Shown here piece by piece: positions 1 to 10,029 of a stretch of DNA of 64,000 nucleotides. The DNA comes from Paroedura picta. Its lineage: Eukaryota; Chordata; Lepidosauria; Squamata; Gekkonidae. The notes under the pieces are model-generated. The model saw nothing but the letters and a program-made list of their open reading frames with translations, was not told the DNA's origin and did no database searches. The position numbers and the translations under genes are program-made. The stretch is taken from NCBI RefSeq assembly GCF_049243985.1, contig NC_135381.1:21562345-21626344 (forward strand), in the 5' to 3' direction. Position 1 is the first letter of the stretch, and the number at the start of each line of letters is the position of its first letter.

Positions 1-73
1 CCGCCCGGGCGCCCAGCAGAACCGCGACCGAGAGCAGCGCGCAAAGGCGCAAAGCTGCTCCCCCGCCGGCCAT
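1..73 (-). CDS. GPC3: Glypican-3 first coding exon (partial, continues off the left edge)
   Basis: Seen: the minus strand has an ATG at 73-71 inside a CpG island. It opens a frame of 24 codons plus one base up to the window edge. The peptide begins MAGGGAALRLCALL and continues SVAVLLGARA, a typical signal peptide: short polar start, leucine/valine-rich core, and small residues where signal peptidase would cut. Known: GPC3 starts MAG followed by a signal peptide, is secreted and GPI-anchored, carries heparan sulphate, and modulates hedgehog, Wnt and BMP signalling. In tetrapods GPC3 lies beside PHF6 and points away from it, as here. Inference: this is GPC3 exon 1. The mature protein starts beyond the edge, so identity rests on signal peptide, orientation and synteny. 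GPC4 or an unrelated secreted protein is less likely. Confidence 0.75.
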   Translation of the reverse strand, partial: MAGGGAALRLCALLSVAVLLGARA

Positions 74-560
74 CCCGCCGCCTCTACCGCCTGTCCCTGG
101 CGCGCATTCCCAGCCGCTCTGCCAGGAGCCGACTTGCGTTTTCGACTCCGCGACCCACCAAACGCCCGGATCAGCAGCAGCGACACCGACCGCTCCTAAA
201 GGCTTCTTCTCCGAACAGCAGAGCGTACCGCAGTACAAGAAGAACCCGCGCCGCGCTGATTGGCCCACTCGGACCGCTGCCGTGACTGGCTCCCTGCAAA
301 CTTTCCCCGCCTCCCATTGGCTCCGGGAGGGGAAACTCTTCTGCCGCCAGGCCCCCCTGCCTGCCCACTCTTTGGGGAAGGGACCAGGGGGGGACCCTGA
401 AAGCAGACCCCGACATACACGCCCATTTTCTGTGAAATGCGAATGTAAGGCTGACAATCAAGGGACGGGAAGCCGCTAAACCTGCCAGCGCCCCAAGCTT
501 GCTGCTGTGTCTTTAAAAGATTTGTGCTACGCAGAGAGCCGCAGCTGAAGCGCTTCATGT
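74..560 (-). promoter_or_regulatory. GPC3: CpG-island promoter and 5' UTR of GPC3
   Basis: GC- and CpG-rich DNA lies directly upstream of the GPC3 start on the minus strand. Two inverted CCAAT boxes read ATTGG on the plus strand at about 258 and 315, with GC-rich G/C runs around the second. There is no TATA box at a useful distance. CCAAT boxes usually sit 60-100 bases upstream of a start site, so transcription may begin near 150-230; this is inference. Open frames here on both strands are chance frames in GC-rich DNA. Confidence 0.6.
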
Positions 561-717
561 CATCAAGACCGACGCGATTACCTGCTAATCACCGAGAGTG
601 CAGGTAGCTGTGCCTTGTGTAAGACGAGAGGCTTTTGCTGACGCTAATTGTTATGGCGCTAGGTTCCCATTAAAGGAGCCACTGCAAAGGCTGGCAAAGA
701 ATATGAAGCCCCTAGAC

Positions 718-833
718 CAGGGGTAGTCAACCTGTGGTCCTCCAGATGTTCATGGACTACAATTCCCCGCTGGCAGGGGCTCATGGGGATTGTACTCCAT
801 GGACATCTGGAGGACTACAGGTTGACTACCCTG
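718..833. mobile_element. Palindromic hAT MITE (family A), internally shortened
   Basis: It starts CAGGGGTAGTCAACCTG and ends with the inverted sequence GGTTGACTACCCTG. Both arms carry the family core about a 'catggactacaattcc' block. The centre is deleted. No clear target-site duplication remains, so it is an old copy. Other copies in this window have 8-bp duplications, which points to the hAT superfamily. Confidence 0.8.
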
Positions 834-1106
834 CAGCAGGCAAAAGGGCAATATCTCAGCTAATTGGTGCCAGAAATTGACTATCTGCTTGCCCATAATT
901 CTCTTTATGTAGATGTAGATATTTGTATTTTGTATTGTGGCCAAATGTTCCCCATGCAATTCAGTCTCTGATGAATGCAAACAAGTCCTAATTGCTATCT
1001 TTTCCTATGTATCTCTGGAACCTGGGCAATTTCGTTATGCTGTACATTATTTTGTCCTCTCACTGCATCTATAGGTCTGAGCTAATTACTCCCATCCCAT
1101 TACTGT
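834..1106. other. Unannotated AT-rich intergenic DNA
   Basis: I see no gene, RNA or recognisable repeat in this stretch. Confidence 0.5.
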
Positions 1107-1195
1107 ACCCGAGGAAGTGTACTGGCACACAAAAGCTCATACCTTGAATAAAACTTTGTTGATCTTAAAGCTGTTCCTGAACTCTAGTTTTGGTA
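1107..1195 (-). mobile_element. Penelope-like terminal repeat fragment
   Basis: It holds the core 'gaggaagtgt...cacacaaaagctcat', 'ccttgaataaaactttgttg' and 'cttaaag', shared with many copies in the window. Family assignment comes from the complete copy at 20,353-21,667, whose interior resembles a Penelope endonuclease. Confidence 0.65.
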
Positions 1196-1226
1196 GTTAC
1201 AATTGTTTACATTAATAAATCCTGTG

Positions 1227-1284
1227 TTGAGCAGGGGGTTGGACTAGATGACCTGTGTGGCCCCTTCCAACTCTATGATTCTAA
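1227..1284 (+). mobile_element. CR1 LINE 3' end fragment
   Basis: The block 'gggttggactagatgacc' followed by 'ccttccaactctatgattct' is the usual CR1 3' terminus with its ATTCTATG-type end. Only the tail is present, as in most 5'-truncated CR1 copies. Confidence 0.75.
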
Positions 1285-1304
1285 ATAAAGCTTACATCTC
1301 TACT

Positions 1305-1400
1305 CCAATAAAATCAGAGTCCAGTAGCACCTTTAAGACCAACAAAGATTTGTTCAAGGCGTGAGCTGTTGAGTGCAAGCACTCTTCATCAGACTAAGAA
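1305..1400 (+). mobile_element. Penelope-like terminal repeat fragment
   Basis: It contains 'cagagtccagtagcaccttt', 'aagaccaacaaagatttgtt' and then 'gagtgcaagcactcttcatcagac'. Read on the minus strand this has a CTGATGA box followed by a short hairpin, the layout of a hammerhead-ribozyme core. The GAAA box after the hairpin is altered in this copy. Confidence 0.7.
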
Positions 1401-1489
1401 CTGACCATCATAAAAGTAGGAATATATAAGTAGAAGTTAATCCTGTCACAGCAGATATCTGAGTAGCATTGCTAAGAAGCAATATTGGG

Positions 1490-1615
1490 GAAGATCTTGG
1501 CCCCAATTCCCTGTTTGTGGGCTCTCCAAGGTATCTGATTGGCCACTGTATGAGACAGGATACTGGACTTGAAGGTCCATTAGTCTGATACAGCAGGGCT
1601 CTTACATTTTTAAAC
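1490..1615 (+). repeat. LINE/SINE 3' tail-like repeat
   Basis: 'ggccactgtatgagacagga', 'tactggacttgaaggtcca' and 'gtctgatacagcagggctctt' match the common amniote retroposon tail that ends in a TTCTTATGTT-type motif. The exact family is uncertain. Confidence 0.5.
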
Positions 1616-1620
1616 TGCAC

Positions 1621-2529
1621 AGCAAAAATCATGTTTTCTTGGTTGTGTCAAACTGATCTAGTGTTGCAGTATCACCCACAATTGCTATGGTGCGGGAAAC
1701 AGATTTTGCTTTTAAATCATATTGTTCTATTCTTGCCACTCTCATGTAAGCATTGTTAGAAAAGAAGCAACACGGAGTTTTTTACCGATTTACACAAGTA
1801 GCTAAGAGGTTAATTCAATCTAAATGGGAAAGTATAAAGCCCATCCAGAAGAGCAAACTGAAGAGATTAAAGAATTAGCTGTAAATTAACCAATCTTTTT
1901 TGAAGGTTCACAATTGGCTAGCAGACTGCAAGGGCATTTGGGGACATTTTCTTAGTAATTTCTGGACGAGATCAGTATTAGGAGCAGGAAACCAAGGGGT
2001 ATTTTTGTATGTGAGATTTGTATTATTCTGAGTGGCTTCTATCTGAGCTCTTCTAGTATTCCCTCTTTTCTCCTCTAATTTCTCTCCCAGGGATGTGGCA
2101 GAGTTCTATGGGTGGAATCAGAAATTTCATAAATATTAAGATAGAATAAGAACACAGGTACTGGAGTTGGAACCGTTTATTAAATAAATATTTTCCATGT
2201 TTAACTAAAACATTTAATAACAGACTATGTAAGATAAAAATACACTTGTGTATACATATGCATGAAATGCTAATTTTCAAGATAGTCTGTTTTTCTTCTG
2301 CTGTATCTAGAAAAAACTAACTAGCAATAATGATGCTAATTTAAGAAGAGAGGAGAGACCATCCTACTAGCAGGGGGATGCTTCTCTGATGTGCAGACAG
2401 AAAATATAAACTGATAGATGCACCTCATTTAAGCAATAGGACTAAAACAAATCATACTCCATCTATGCTCAAATTAGAATCCTTACATTGTAGGAAATTG
2501 CTATGCCTTATTAAAGTAGGGTTGCCAAT
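1621..2529. other. Unannotated intergenic DNA
   Basis: AT-rich sequence with only short chance open frames. I recognise no gene or repeat here. Confidence 0.4.
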
Positions 2530-2647
2530 AGCCTGAAGCTAAATGTGTCATTCCATTTGAAGAGAGGCTTAATCTGCAAAAATAGTCTGGTTATGTTTTT
2601 CATGGCAGTAAGGTGACGAACATCACCTGGTAAAGTCCATGAAGCAT

Positions 2648-2899
2648 CTAATAAAGGTCAGGAACCCAGTGCAATGCAATATTAAAAATCATTACAATAG
2701 CAAGAAAGCCCACTGCAACTAGGAATGCAAAGGGTGCTAGGACCCAGGGGACACTGGCAGGCACATCTCTCTCTTTTGCAGGAGCCGTAGGAGGGCTCGT
2801 TAGTAGCTGGAAATCAAGGCTGGTTTGCAGTTTGGGGCTCTTTTGAAGTTTGGGGCTCTGCAGTTTCTCTCTCTCTCTCTCCCTCACAGCTAGAGCCAT
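2648..2899 (-). CDS. Unrecognised 83-residue open frame ending in a membrane segment
   Basis: The minus-strand frame starts MALAVRERERE, where a CT microsatellite encodes the RE repeats. It continues with a proline/lysine-rich stretch holding two similar QSPKLQ-type units, and ends with a strongly hydrophobic segment of about 24 residues (WVLAPFAFLVAVGFL, then AIVMIFNIAL) before a short tail HWVPDLY. This is the layout of a tail-anchored membrane peptide. Two CCAAT-type boxes lie upstream near 3030-3050. I do not recognise the protein. It may be a chance frame or part of an unclassified repeat, because the flanking 3.1-3.5 kb looks element-like. Low confidence that it is a real gene. Confidence 0.2.
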   Translation of the reverse strand: MALAVREREREKLQSPKLQKSPKLQTSLDFQLLTSPPTAPAKERDVPASVPWVLAPFAFLVAVGFLAIVMIFNIALHWVPDLY

Positions 2900-3119
2900 A
2901 GCAGGTAATCAGGAGTCGTTTGCGGTTTGGCAGGGCTCTCTGTCTCTGTGTGTGTCTCTCTCAGGCATCTGACAGCAAAGTGGCTAGCATCCAGGGAAGG
3001 AGTGCGGGAGTTGTAGGGGCAGGACCAATCAGGGCTGCACTCTGATTGGCTTTATTCCAACTCGGACACCCTGGACTGTTCCACCCCCAGGCTGTTTCAC
3101 AAATATTAGGAGGAACAAC

Positions 3120-3480
3120 AATGGATAAAGATATTTATTAAACAAAGTGCACTGATACAATGTATAAAAAACAAAGTAAAAACAACAAACATCTAACTGC
3201 ACATGACAGAATAGACCCCCAAGGGGTCTTTCTCAATGGTTAAATTATTGTGTAGAATGCTCTTTTGTACAAGATCAAATCTAAAGGCTTCCTGAGTGGC
3301 AAAGAAAAAATCTGTTAGGTGTAGCTCCAACTAGTGTTTCTAAAGTATCTGATTTGGAGCCCACCTTCTAAAATATATATTATCTGAGGCCACCACTCTC
3401 AGCCTTTTGCCTAATGCCACATCAAGGGTGCATTTCCATGTGTGCCAGTGCACTTTGTTTAATAAATATTTGTAGTTATT
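3120..3480. repeat. Unclassified element bounded by an inverted repeat
   Basis: 'atttattaaacaaagtgcac' near 3130 recurs inverted as 'gtgcactttgtttaataaat' near 3450, about 300 bases apart. This suggests a non-autonomous DNA element or MITE. I see no coding sequence or target-site duplication. Confidence 0.35.
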
Positions 3481-3747
3481 TTTAACATTGTTTTGCAGCT
3501 CAACTTTTGGGTTCCTGACTTCTGTTCACATTGGGTTTCTGTTTCCTTTTTTGGTTTTGCCTCTAATAAAGGGACAGGACTTTCAACTTGTTTGTGCTGA
3601 CATCTTCATATTAGAGGAGAGAATCTTGGGAGACATCTGCAACATGTAACTCAAAAGTTGACAGGCCACAGGGAAGATACGTTCAGGGGATCACCAGTAT
3701 TATCTGTTTAAATGACATGGGACATGAGCTAGAAGAATGGTTGATTT

Positions 3748-3835
3748 TTATATCCAGTAGCACTATTAAGACCAACAAAGATTTATTCAGGGCGTGAGCT
3801 TTCGAGTGCAAGCACTCTTTGTCAGACTATGAACT
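3748..3835 (+). mobile_element. Penelope-like terminal repeat fragment
   Basis: It carries 'aagaccaacaaagatttatt', 'gcgtgagctttcgagtgc' and 'aagcactctt', the same terminal-repeat core as the complete copy at 20.35 kb. Confidence 0.7.
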
Positions 3836-3840
3836 CCTTA

Positions 3841-3955
3841 CATTACCCACTTGCCTCACAGGGTGTCTGTTGTGAGGAGAGGACAGGAAAGGGACTAAGC
3901 CATTTGGGACTCCTTCAGGTAGTAAAAAGTGGGATATAAAAAAAACAGCTCTCTT
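3841..3955 (+). mobile_element. tRNA-derived SINE, 3' part
   Basis: 'cctcacagggtgtctgttgt' followed by 'gactccttcaggtagt' and an AAAAA-rich GGGATATAAA end is the tail of the tRNA-derived SINE seen more completely at 61,031-61,282 on the other strand. Confidence 0.6.
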
Positions 3956-5352
3956 CTGTTTTTAATCTCCTGCTATTTTTCTGCAAGGGGAGACAGCCTC
4001 AACCTTTAGAACAGAAGCTGTCCTTCCCTGTTAATTAGTCCCTTCAGTCTAAAGGGAACAGAGGATGTTTGCCTGCAAGTTTCCCCTTCTTCTAATGTCA
4101 ACAGTGCCCAAACAAAAATGTCATCTAGGAGAACACCACATGCACAGTATGACTCGATCGCAATAACATTATTATAAGTAACATTCTGGCAGGAAGTCTT
4201 GATGGAGCCACCACTTCGTATTGGTTTGTTTAGAAGACGCATAATGTGATTTCCGGTAACAATAGTTCCTGGGGTGGGGAACAATCACTAAATATCTACA
4301 ATTGGCAAAATCAGTCAAAACCATTAAACCAGTCAGCTCGAGGAAATATGAAAGCCAACAACTATGTAGCAATCACAGCAGCACCATGCAGCCCAGCCGT
4401 GTCTGTTTTGTGCGACTTTCGCTGTGAGCAAGCTTGAGTCCTGCTGTGCAGGAGAAAAGCAGAATAAAAAACACTTTGAACTAAACTGAAATAATAATAG
4501 ATGTTAAAGCCTAAGCAAGAGGCTATCAAAACGTCCTGAGTGTTGTGAGTAAGAAGTGTTGTATTTTGTCTGGAATCAAGGGAGGAGGACCACCAGGGAT
4601 GACCAAACACACCCCCAGTGGAGAGGCAGGGACAGAGTGAACACACAAGATGGAATTGTGTACGCCCAAGGTAGGACATACAAAGGGTGGATTCACCAGA
4701 ATCTCAGGTTGGAGCCTGTGCAGACAATGTGTCATGTCTCAGGACAGGAGCACGAAGACAAAAGAGCAGAAATAAAGGCAATGTGTTGTAATTCATCAGT
4801 GCGTAGTTTTTTTCTGCAGACCCCATGAGCCCCCTATGCCAGGCCCAGTCATAGGAAGAACAATGTTCTGTCTCCACATCCCCCAAGTGATGCATAATTT
4901 CATAAACCTCTATCATTGTCTCCCTTAATCTAAACTGGAAAATTCCTAATAGGAACATCAGCACACAAAAGAAGTCACTCCTTAAAAATGACCACCCAGC
5001 CTGTGGATTTCACGTTCGCCAAACAATATAAACCTGGCTCAATGAAACAGGCAACCCCAAGCCTGTTCTTCAGAGGAATATTTCTCCCTCGTCCTCCCCA
5101 CCTCCCTGAGCAGTCAGTCAAGTGAAAATACAGCTGCAGATGAAATATTTGAAAAAATGTAAATGTTACATTCTAAATAGGAATAACTTGACATTTAATT
5201 CTGGGACATTGGGGTAAAATGTCAGCATCTGCTGTAGAAATACATAATTATTACTGCTGGGAAAGTATGAGAATGTATTCAAGTTGCGAGAGCATCTCAA
5301 AAGCCTCCTAGACAATAGGATTCTAGGCTCGGGCTAAAGTCACAGCATAGAG
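3956..5352. other. Unannotated intergenic DNA
   Basis: Several short overlapping open frames lie on both strands, none with a recognisable domain or a coherent start and splice pattern. I see no RNA gene or known repeat. Confidence 0.4.
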
Positions 5353-5432
5353 CAGGGGTAGTCAACGCTGGCAGGGGCTCATGGGAATTGTACTCTATGG
5401 ACATCTGGAGGGCCACAGTTTGACTACCCCTG
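5353..5432. mobile_element. hAT MITE family A, internal deletion copy
   Basis: It runs from CAGGGGTAGTCAAC to GACTACCCCTG, with most of the left arm missing. It is flanked by near-identical 8-mers gcatagag (5345-5352) and gcatagaa (5433-5440), the hAT target-site duplication. Confidence 0.85.
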
Positions 5433-5823
5433 GCATAGAATTTAGCTGTATGAAATGAAGAGGCTGGTTGTCTTGAAGCACATCAGATCAGCACTCCTTT
5501 TTCAACATTGCCTTTCTGGATGCATTCCAACCATAATTCAAATTGTTCGTATGGAGAAATAAAACTCATCAGGTCATGCTTATGTGCCTAGGAAAAAGCT
5601 GGTCACTTATATCTTGCTTGGTGGCTGAAATAAGATCAGGGCCTTTACTTCACTGGTAATACACGCTCTACAAATTGCTTTCATAGTAGTGGCCTCCAGA
5701 TTGAAGAAACTTCCCTGCTCAGGAAGTGTCCTCATGCCCCCTTGCTTCTAGATTTTCAGGGACTTGTTAAAGCCACCTTCTTCCCAATACTCTAAATCAG
5801 AGTATTGGCTTGATACTCTAAAA

Positions 5824-5925
5824 CAGTGGTTTTCAACCTTCCTAATGCTGCGACCCTTTAATACAGTTCTCTATGTTGCGGTGACCCCCAACCATAAAAT
5901 TATTTTATCATAATCCTTTTGTCTG
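5824..5925 (+). mobile_element. SPIN-like hAT element, one end only
   Basis: It begins CAGTGGTTTTCAACCTTCC, then 'taatgctgcgaccctttaat', then 'gtgacccccaaccataaaat'. This is the characteristic SPIN/hAT terminal region. It stops near 5925 where another repeat begins, so the copy is truncated. Confidence 0.75.
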
Positions 5926-5929
5926 GTTT

Positions 5930-6200
5930 TGCCTGGAGAATATGGCTGCTTTCTTGGGATACAAACCTCCAGGTGGGCCCTGGGGATCCCCTGGAATTAC
6001 AGTTCATCTCAAGACCATTGAGATGAATTCCCCCTGAAGAATAGGGCTCAGATGCCAGCCTCCAGGTAGGGCCTGGGGCTCCCCTGAAATCACAGCTCTT
6101 CTGTAGGCCAGAGAGCAGTTCCCCTGGATAAATAGGCTGCTTTCTCAGGATGCCAGCCTCCAGGTGGGGTCTGGAGATCCCCTGGAATTGCAGCTCCTAT
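5930..6200. repeat. Three tandem units of a TIR-bearing repeat
   Basis: Units of about 95-105 bases each contain 'cctccaggtggg', 'ctggggatcccctggaatta' and an 'atggctgctttct'-type end. The unit is the one found in the elements at 32.24-32.63 kb, here expanded in tandem. It carries no protein. Confidence 0.6.
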
Positions 6201-8319
6201 AGTGTCCCTTTTTTTAGATGGGACAAGCAGAAATGTGCACTGTCTGTGGTTTCCATGAAGCAACCCCAAAGATCTATATTTGTGTTCCCAGAGAAAGCCA
6301 TGAGATAAATAAAAGTTATCACTGCCTTTCGGGCTGCCCTCACCATCAGGGCCTGTGCTGGTGGACAACATCGGTGCTTTGTGGAACCTTTCCCCGTGAG
6401 CCTGACACCAAAAATTACGAGCCAAGTTTCCACACACAACTGGTTTCCTACACAGCCTCAGATAAAAGATAAGCACATCCTGCTCCCATGAGGGGTTTGC
6501 AGAGGGATAAGTATTTCATCTGTCTCCTTTCAAAGTAGAGTTTAAAAACTCTGAAAGGTAAAAGATTGCAGCCTCCACAGCACTAGAAAGTCAGCACCTC
6601 AGAAAGCCAATATTTATCCGTTGGCCCCATCGCTATAGTGATAATAGATCCTGAGGTTCTGCTTTATTGCTGCTGTTATGTCACACACACACACACACAC
6701 ACCCCTCACATCTTTCACAAATTAAAAATATTCGGTAGGTTTCAGTTGCCACTATAATGTACCAATCATGCTTTCATAATTGGATTTTCTCCCTCTGATT
6801 CCATGTTTTTTATTGCTGTCTTTCCTTGTAACAGTCTTTTAATTCATGGCTTACTGTAGTTTTCAGTTATTAATGAAATTGCAAAGATTTTTGCTCCTCT
6901 AAAGGTCACTCTCTTGAAGGCAGAAACTGGATTCTGGATTAAGAGGACTATATCAACAGAAGAAATTCTGAGTCCAGTGGCACCTTTAAGACCAACAAAG
7001 TTTAAGTCTGGGTTATCAGCTTTCACACGCATGCACACTCCGTCCACAGAAATAACATACTCAAAACAGCTCTGCCCAGAGATTTCAGTCTGAATTTCAA
7101 TAGTACAGGAGACACCAGAGGGAAGGGACAAGAGTAACAGAAGATTAACATGCATACAGTTGGCTCACGTTTTTTTTTCCCATTCATGAAACTCAGAACA
7201 ATGTACATGGCTTCCCCTTCTTTAGTTCATCCTACAAGAACTCTGAGGGGTAAGTTTAGATTCCTATTCCGGCACTCTGAATTGCTGTACTACATGTATT
7301 CATTTTGTTTTGCCCGAGAGCCACAGACATCATAGGTTTCTAGCAAGGGCACAACATCATTCCAGACACCTGAAGGCTGCAAGGAAAAAGGGAACACAGG
7401 CAGATAGACTGGCCCTGGGATCAGACTTGTCAGGCAGCAGCTGGCACTCAAACCAGAGTTCAGCTATTTATCCTCTTTAATATCAGTGCTCAATTTTACA
7501 GGCATTCACACATTTGGAGTTTGTAAATGTGGATCTGGTCAGCTTGACTCCTTGGGGCATATTTCCGTGGAGTTTTAAAGATTTTTAAAGATATTTTAAA
7601 AATATTTGTCCTTTCTCTTCATAGATTATATGAATTTATTATGATCTCATAATTGCCCTTTTTTTTTAAAGATGGGGAGCAGAAAATTAACATAAACAGT
7701 CACCATTTGATTATGGCGATTGCCTGTTAAGAAGGCTGGCTCTTATTTTGAGTCAAAATAAAAGTATAAGACAACCATTTCCAACCACCATGGAAGCAGG
7801 AGGTACTCACTTAGAAGGGGTTAGAGAAGTTGTGGTGGAAGACAATGTTTGAGAGAATACTATCAAGGGTGAATCTTCTGGCATGGGCTGTTGAGCCTCA
7901 GTGTTTATGGGACTTCTCTTGCTGCGGCTGTGAGGACAGGATACTTCAAAGTGTCTGATATGATCCATATTTTCAAAATAGAAATGCATCAGGGAACAAG
8001 TAGGCCTTTTCCACAACTCCTGAAAAGTACGTCAATTTCTTTCAAATATTAGCACATTTAAAACCGAAAGCTTGACGATTCATTGTTGATCACTCATAAA
8101 GATTGATTTCCCTTATTAAATAACTGATTTGACAAAGTTGAGGCCTATGTGAGAGGGACAGAAATTCAGTTAGATTTTAAGTTATCCAACAAGTTATCTA
8201 GCAAGGCTAAGTCAAGAGGGAATCAATAATCTTGGTTAAGGATGATCCTAAAAACTAGCAAACTTTTGATGTATTTCCAACTGTTTCAGATTATGAGCTG
8301 TGAGGCCTGATACTGAATA
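6201..8319. other. Intergenic DNA with a CA microsatellite and a small Penelope-like piece
   Basis: A (CA)n run lies at about 6682-6702. A short Penelope-like terminal-repeat piece ('gagtccagtggcacctttaa') lies at about 6968-7000. I see nothing else I can name. The open frames of up to 128 residues have no recognisable domain. Confidence 0.45.
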
Positions 8320-8327
8320 CTGTAAAT

Positions 8328-8684
8328 CGGGGGTCATCAACCCCCAGGCTGCGGCCCGGTATTGGGCCGCGAAGGCCACGGTACTGGGCCCCCGGCAGCC
8401 GCGCCTGCCTCCCCCCCACAGCGAGAAGGGAAGAGCCAGGCGCAGTCGCCGGCATGCCAGCAACGCAAACGCATATGCGCAGCTGCTGCACATGCGTGTT
8501 GCGTCCCCTGGTGGCGAAAACGTGCATGCACGTTAGCGCCACTTGGTGGAGAAAACACGCGTGCGCGGCAACTGCACATGTACGCTTGTGTGCAGCTGCC
8601 GCACGTGTGCACAGCACCCGGGCCGTCGGCTCTCCCCTCACTCCTGGAGGCAGTCCCTGACCTCAGAAAGGTTGGGGACCGCTG
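8328..8684. mobile_element. GC-rich non-autonomous hAT element with perfect target-site duplication
   Basis: The ends are CGGGGGTCATCAACCCCC and, inverted, GGTTGGGGACCGCTG. The 8-mer ctgtaaat occurs immediately before (8320-8327) and after (8685-8692). The interior is CpG-rich with repeated GCACATGCG-like and 'tggtggcgaaaacg'-type segments. The open frames inside are by-products of that composition. An intact duplication suggests moderate age. Confidence 0.85.
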
Positions 8685-8714
8685 CTGTAAATGATCAAGC
8701 TAGTGTGCTATCAG

Positions 8715-8850
8715 AATTAGTACTGGAATAGGAACTGGGAGACCCCAATTTAAATCCCCACTCTTTTTAGGTGGATTCCCACCACTTACTTTCTCAACCT
8801 AACTCACAGGGTTGTTGCAAATATAACATTGGAGGGTGAATTCAGATCTT
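8715..8850 (+). mobile_element. tRNA-derived SINE, degraded
   Basis: 'aactgggagaccccaattta', then 'aatccccactc', then 'ctcaacctaactcacagggt' with 'tgttgcaaatataa' matches the body of the same tRNA-derived SINE found at 61.03 kb. Confidence 0.5.
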
Positions 8851-9221
8851 CCTCCACAGGAAAAAGTAAACAGCTAGACAGAATACTGATGACTCAATGA
8901 CCTAAGTCCTCTACTGAAAGAGCACGCTCATCTGTCAAAAGCAGCACAATTTCAACTCATGTAATTTGTTTAACATGATACCAGAGAACCTCCTAAACCG
9001 CTCACTTGAAACCAGCAAAGCTTCAAGAGAAAGAGCCTGCCATCAAGTGGTATAAAGAGAAAAATCAGATTTTGAGATTTAGCCCCTGTAGGTTTAACGC
9101 AGCTGTTTTACCAGCAAAGATTACTAATTTTCTAATTCTCCTACAAGTTACATCAACAAAGTTGACTTTTAAACACAGCAGATTCCCACCTATTTTTACA
9201 GTAGCTGTAGCAGAGGGATAG

Positions 9222-9352
9222 ATTCAAATGAGTAGCCGTGTTGGTCTGAAGTAGCACAATAAAATCAGAGTCCAGTAGCACCTTTTAAGACCAACAAAGA
9301 TTTATTAAAGGCATAAGCTTTTGAGTGCAAGCACCCTTCAACAGACTATGAG
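9222..9352 (+). mobile_element. Penelope-like terminal repeat, nearly full single unit
   Basis: It runs from 'gattcaaatgagtagccgtg' through 'ttggtctgaagtagcacaat' and 'aagaccaacaaagatttatt' to 'caagcacccttcaacagact'. The sequence and order match the left arm of the complete element at 20,353. Confidence 0.75.
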
Positions 9353-9394
9353 GGATATGCCTCCACAGCAACTCATGGGGCTATTTTTATTATC

Positions 9395-10025
9395 GCTGCT
9401 TAAATAATTTTTTTAAACCCTTTTCACTAACTCAAAGTAGCTTACTCTCACCTTACCTTCCTCTCCCTACAACAGACACCATGTGAGTAGGTGGGGCTGG
9501 GAGTTCTGACATCTGCTCGACAAGAACAGTTCTAAGAACTGAGTAGCCCAGTGGTTCTGAAGCTTCCTAATGCTGCGACCCTTTAATACAGTCCCCTCCT
9601 GTTGTGGTGACCCCCAACCATAAACTGTTCTTTCACAGAAATTAAACCAAACCAGACCAATGGCACAAAGATCCATTGTTCATGATTGTATATAAATTAG
9701 TTTATTTCTGGGGTTTCTCAGTTCAGTTCTGCCTCCTGTCCCACCATGCCAATCTCGCTCTTTTCCACTGCTCCGGACAGACAAACGCTCCATCTCAATC
9801 TACCCCGCAAGGCTGTTGTGTAGATGGCACCCACCCGCCAAGCTGCTTGCCCTGCCGTGACCCCTGTGAAAGGGTTGTTCGACCCCCAAAGGGGTCCCGA
9901 CCCCCAGGTTGAGAACCACTGGACTAGCCCAACATCATCCAGCTGGCTGCATGTGCAGTAGTAGGGAATCAAACCTCTCCTGATTAGAGACTGCTGCTTT
10001 TAACTACACCACACTGGCTCTTTTA
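9395..10025 (-). mobile_element. tRNA-derived SINE interrupted by a SPIN-like element
   Basis: Two SINE halves, 9395-9548 ('ctctccctacaacagacacc') and 9922-10025 ('actacaccacactggctctt'), are the tail and head of one minus-strand copy. They are separated exactly by the SPIN-like insertion. The SINE therefore predates that hAT insertion. Confidence 0.7.
9549..9921. mobile_element. Full-length non-autonomous SPIN-like hAT transposon
   Basis: The ends CAGTGGTTCTGAAGCTTCC and GGTTGAGAACCACTG enclose the SPIN-type blocks 'gtgacccccaaccataaa' and 'gacccctgtgaaagggttgt'. The flanks gagtagcc (9541-9548) and gactagcc (9922-9929) match 7 of 8 bases. The interior differs from the SPIN consensus I remember and carries 'ttcatgattgtatataaatt', shared with the copy at 16.56 kb. 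There is no transposase gene. Known: SPIN elements entered many tetrapods by horizontal transfer. Confidence 0.85.
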
Positions 10026-10029
10026 AACA

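Noticed and set aside
8291-8694. Cysteine- and histidine-rich open frames on both strands
   Set aside because: They lie wholly inside a hAT element with an 8-bp target duplication and arise from GCACATGC-type repeats.
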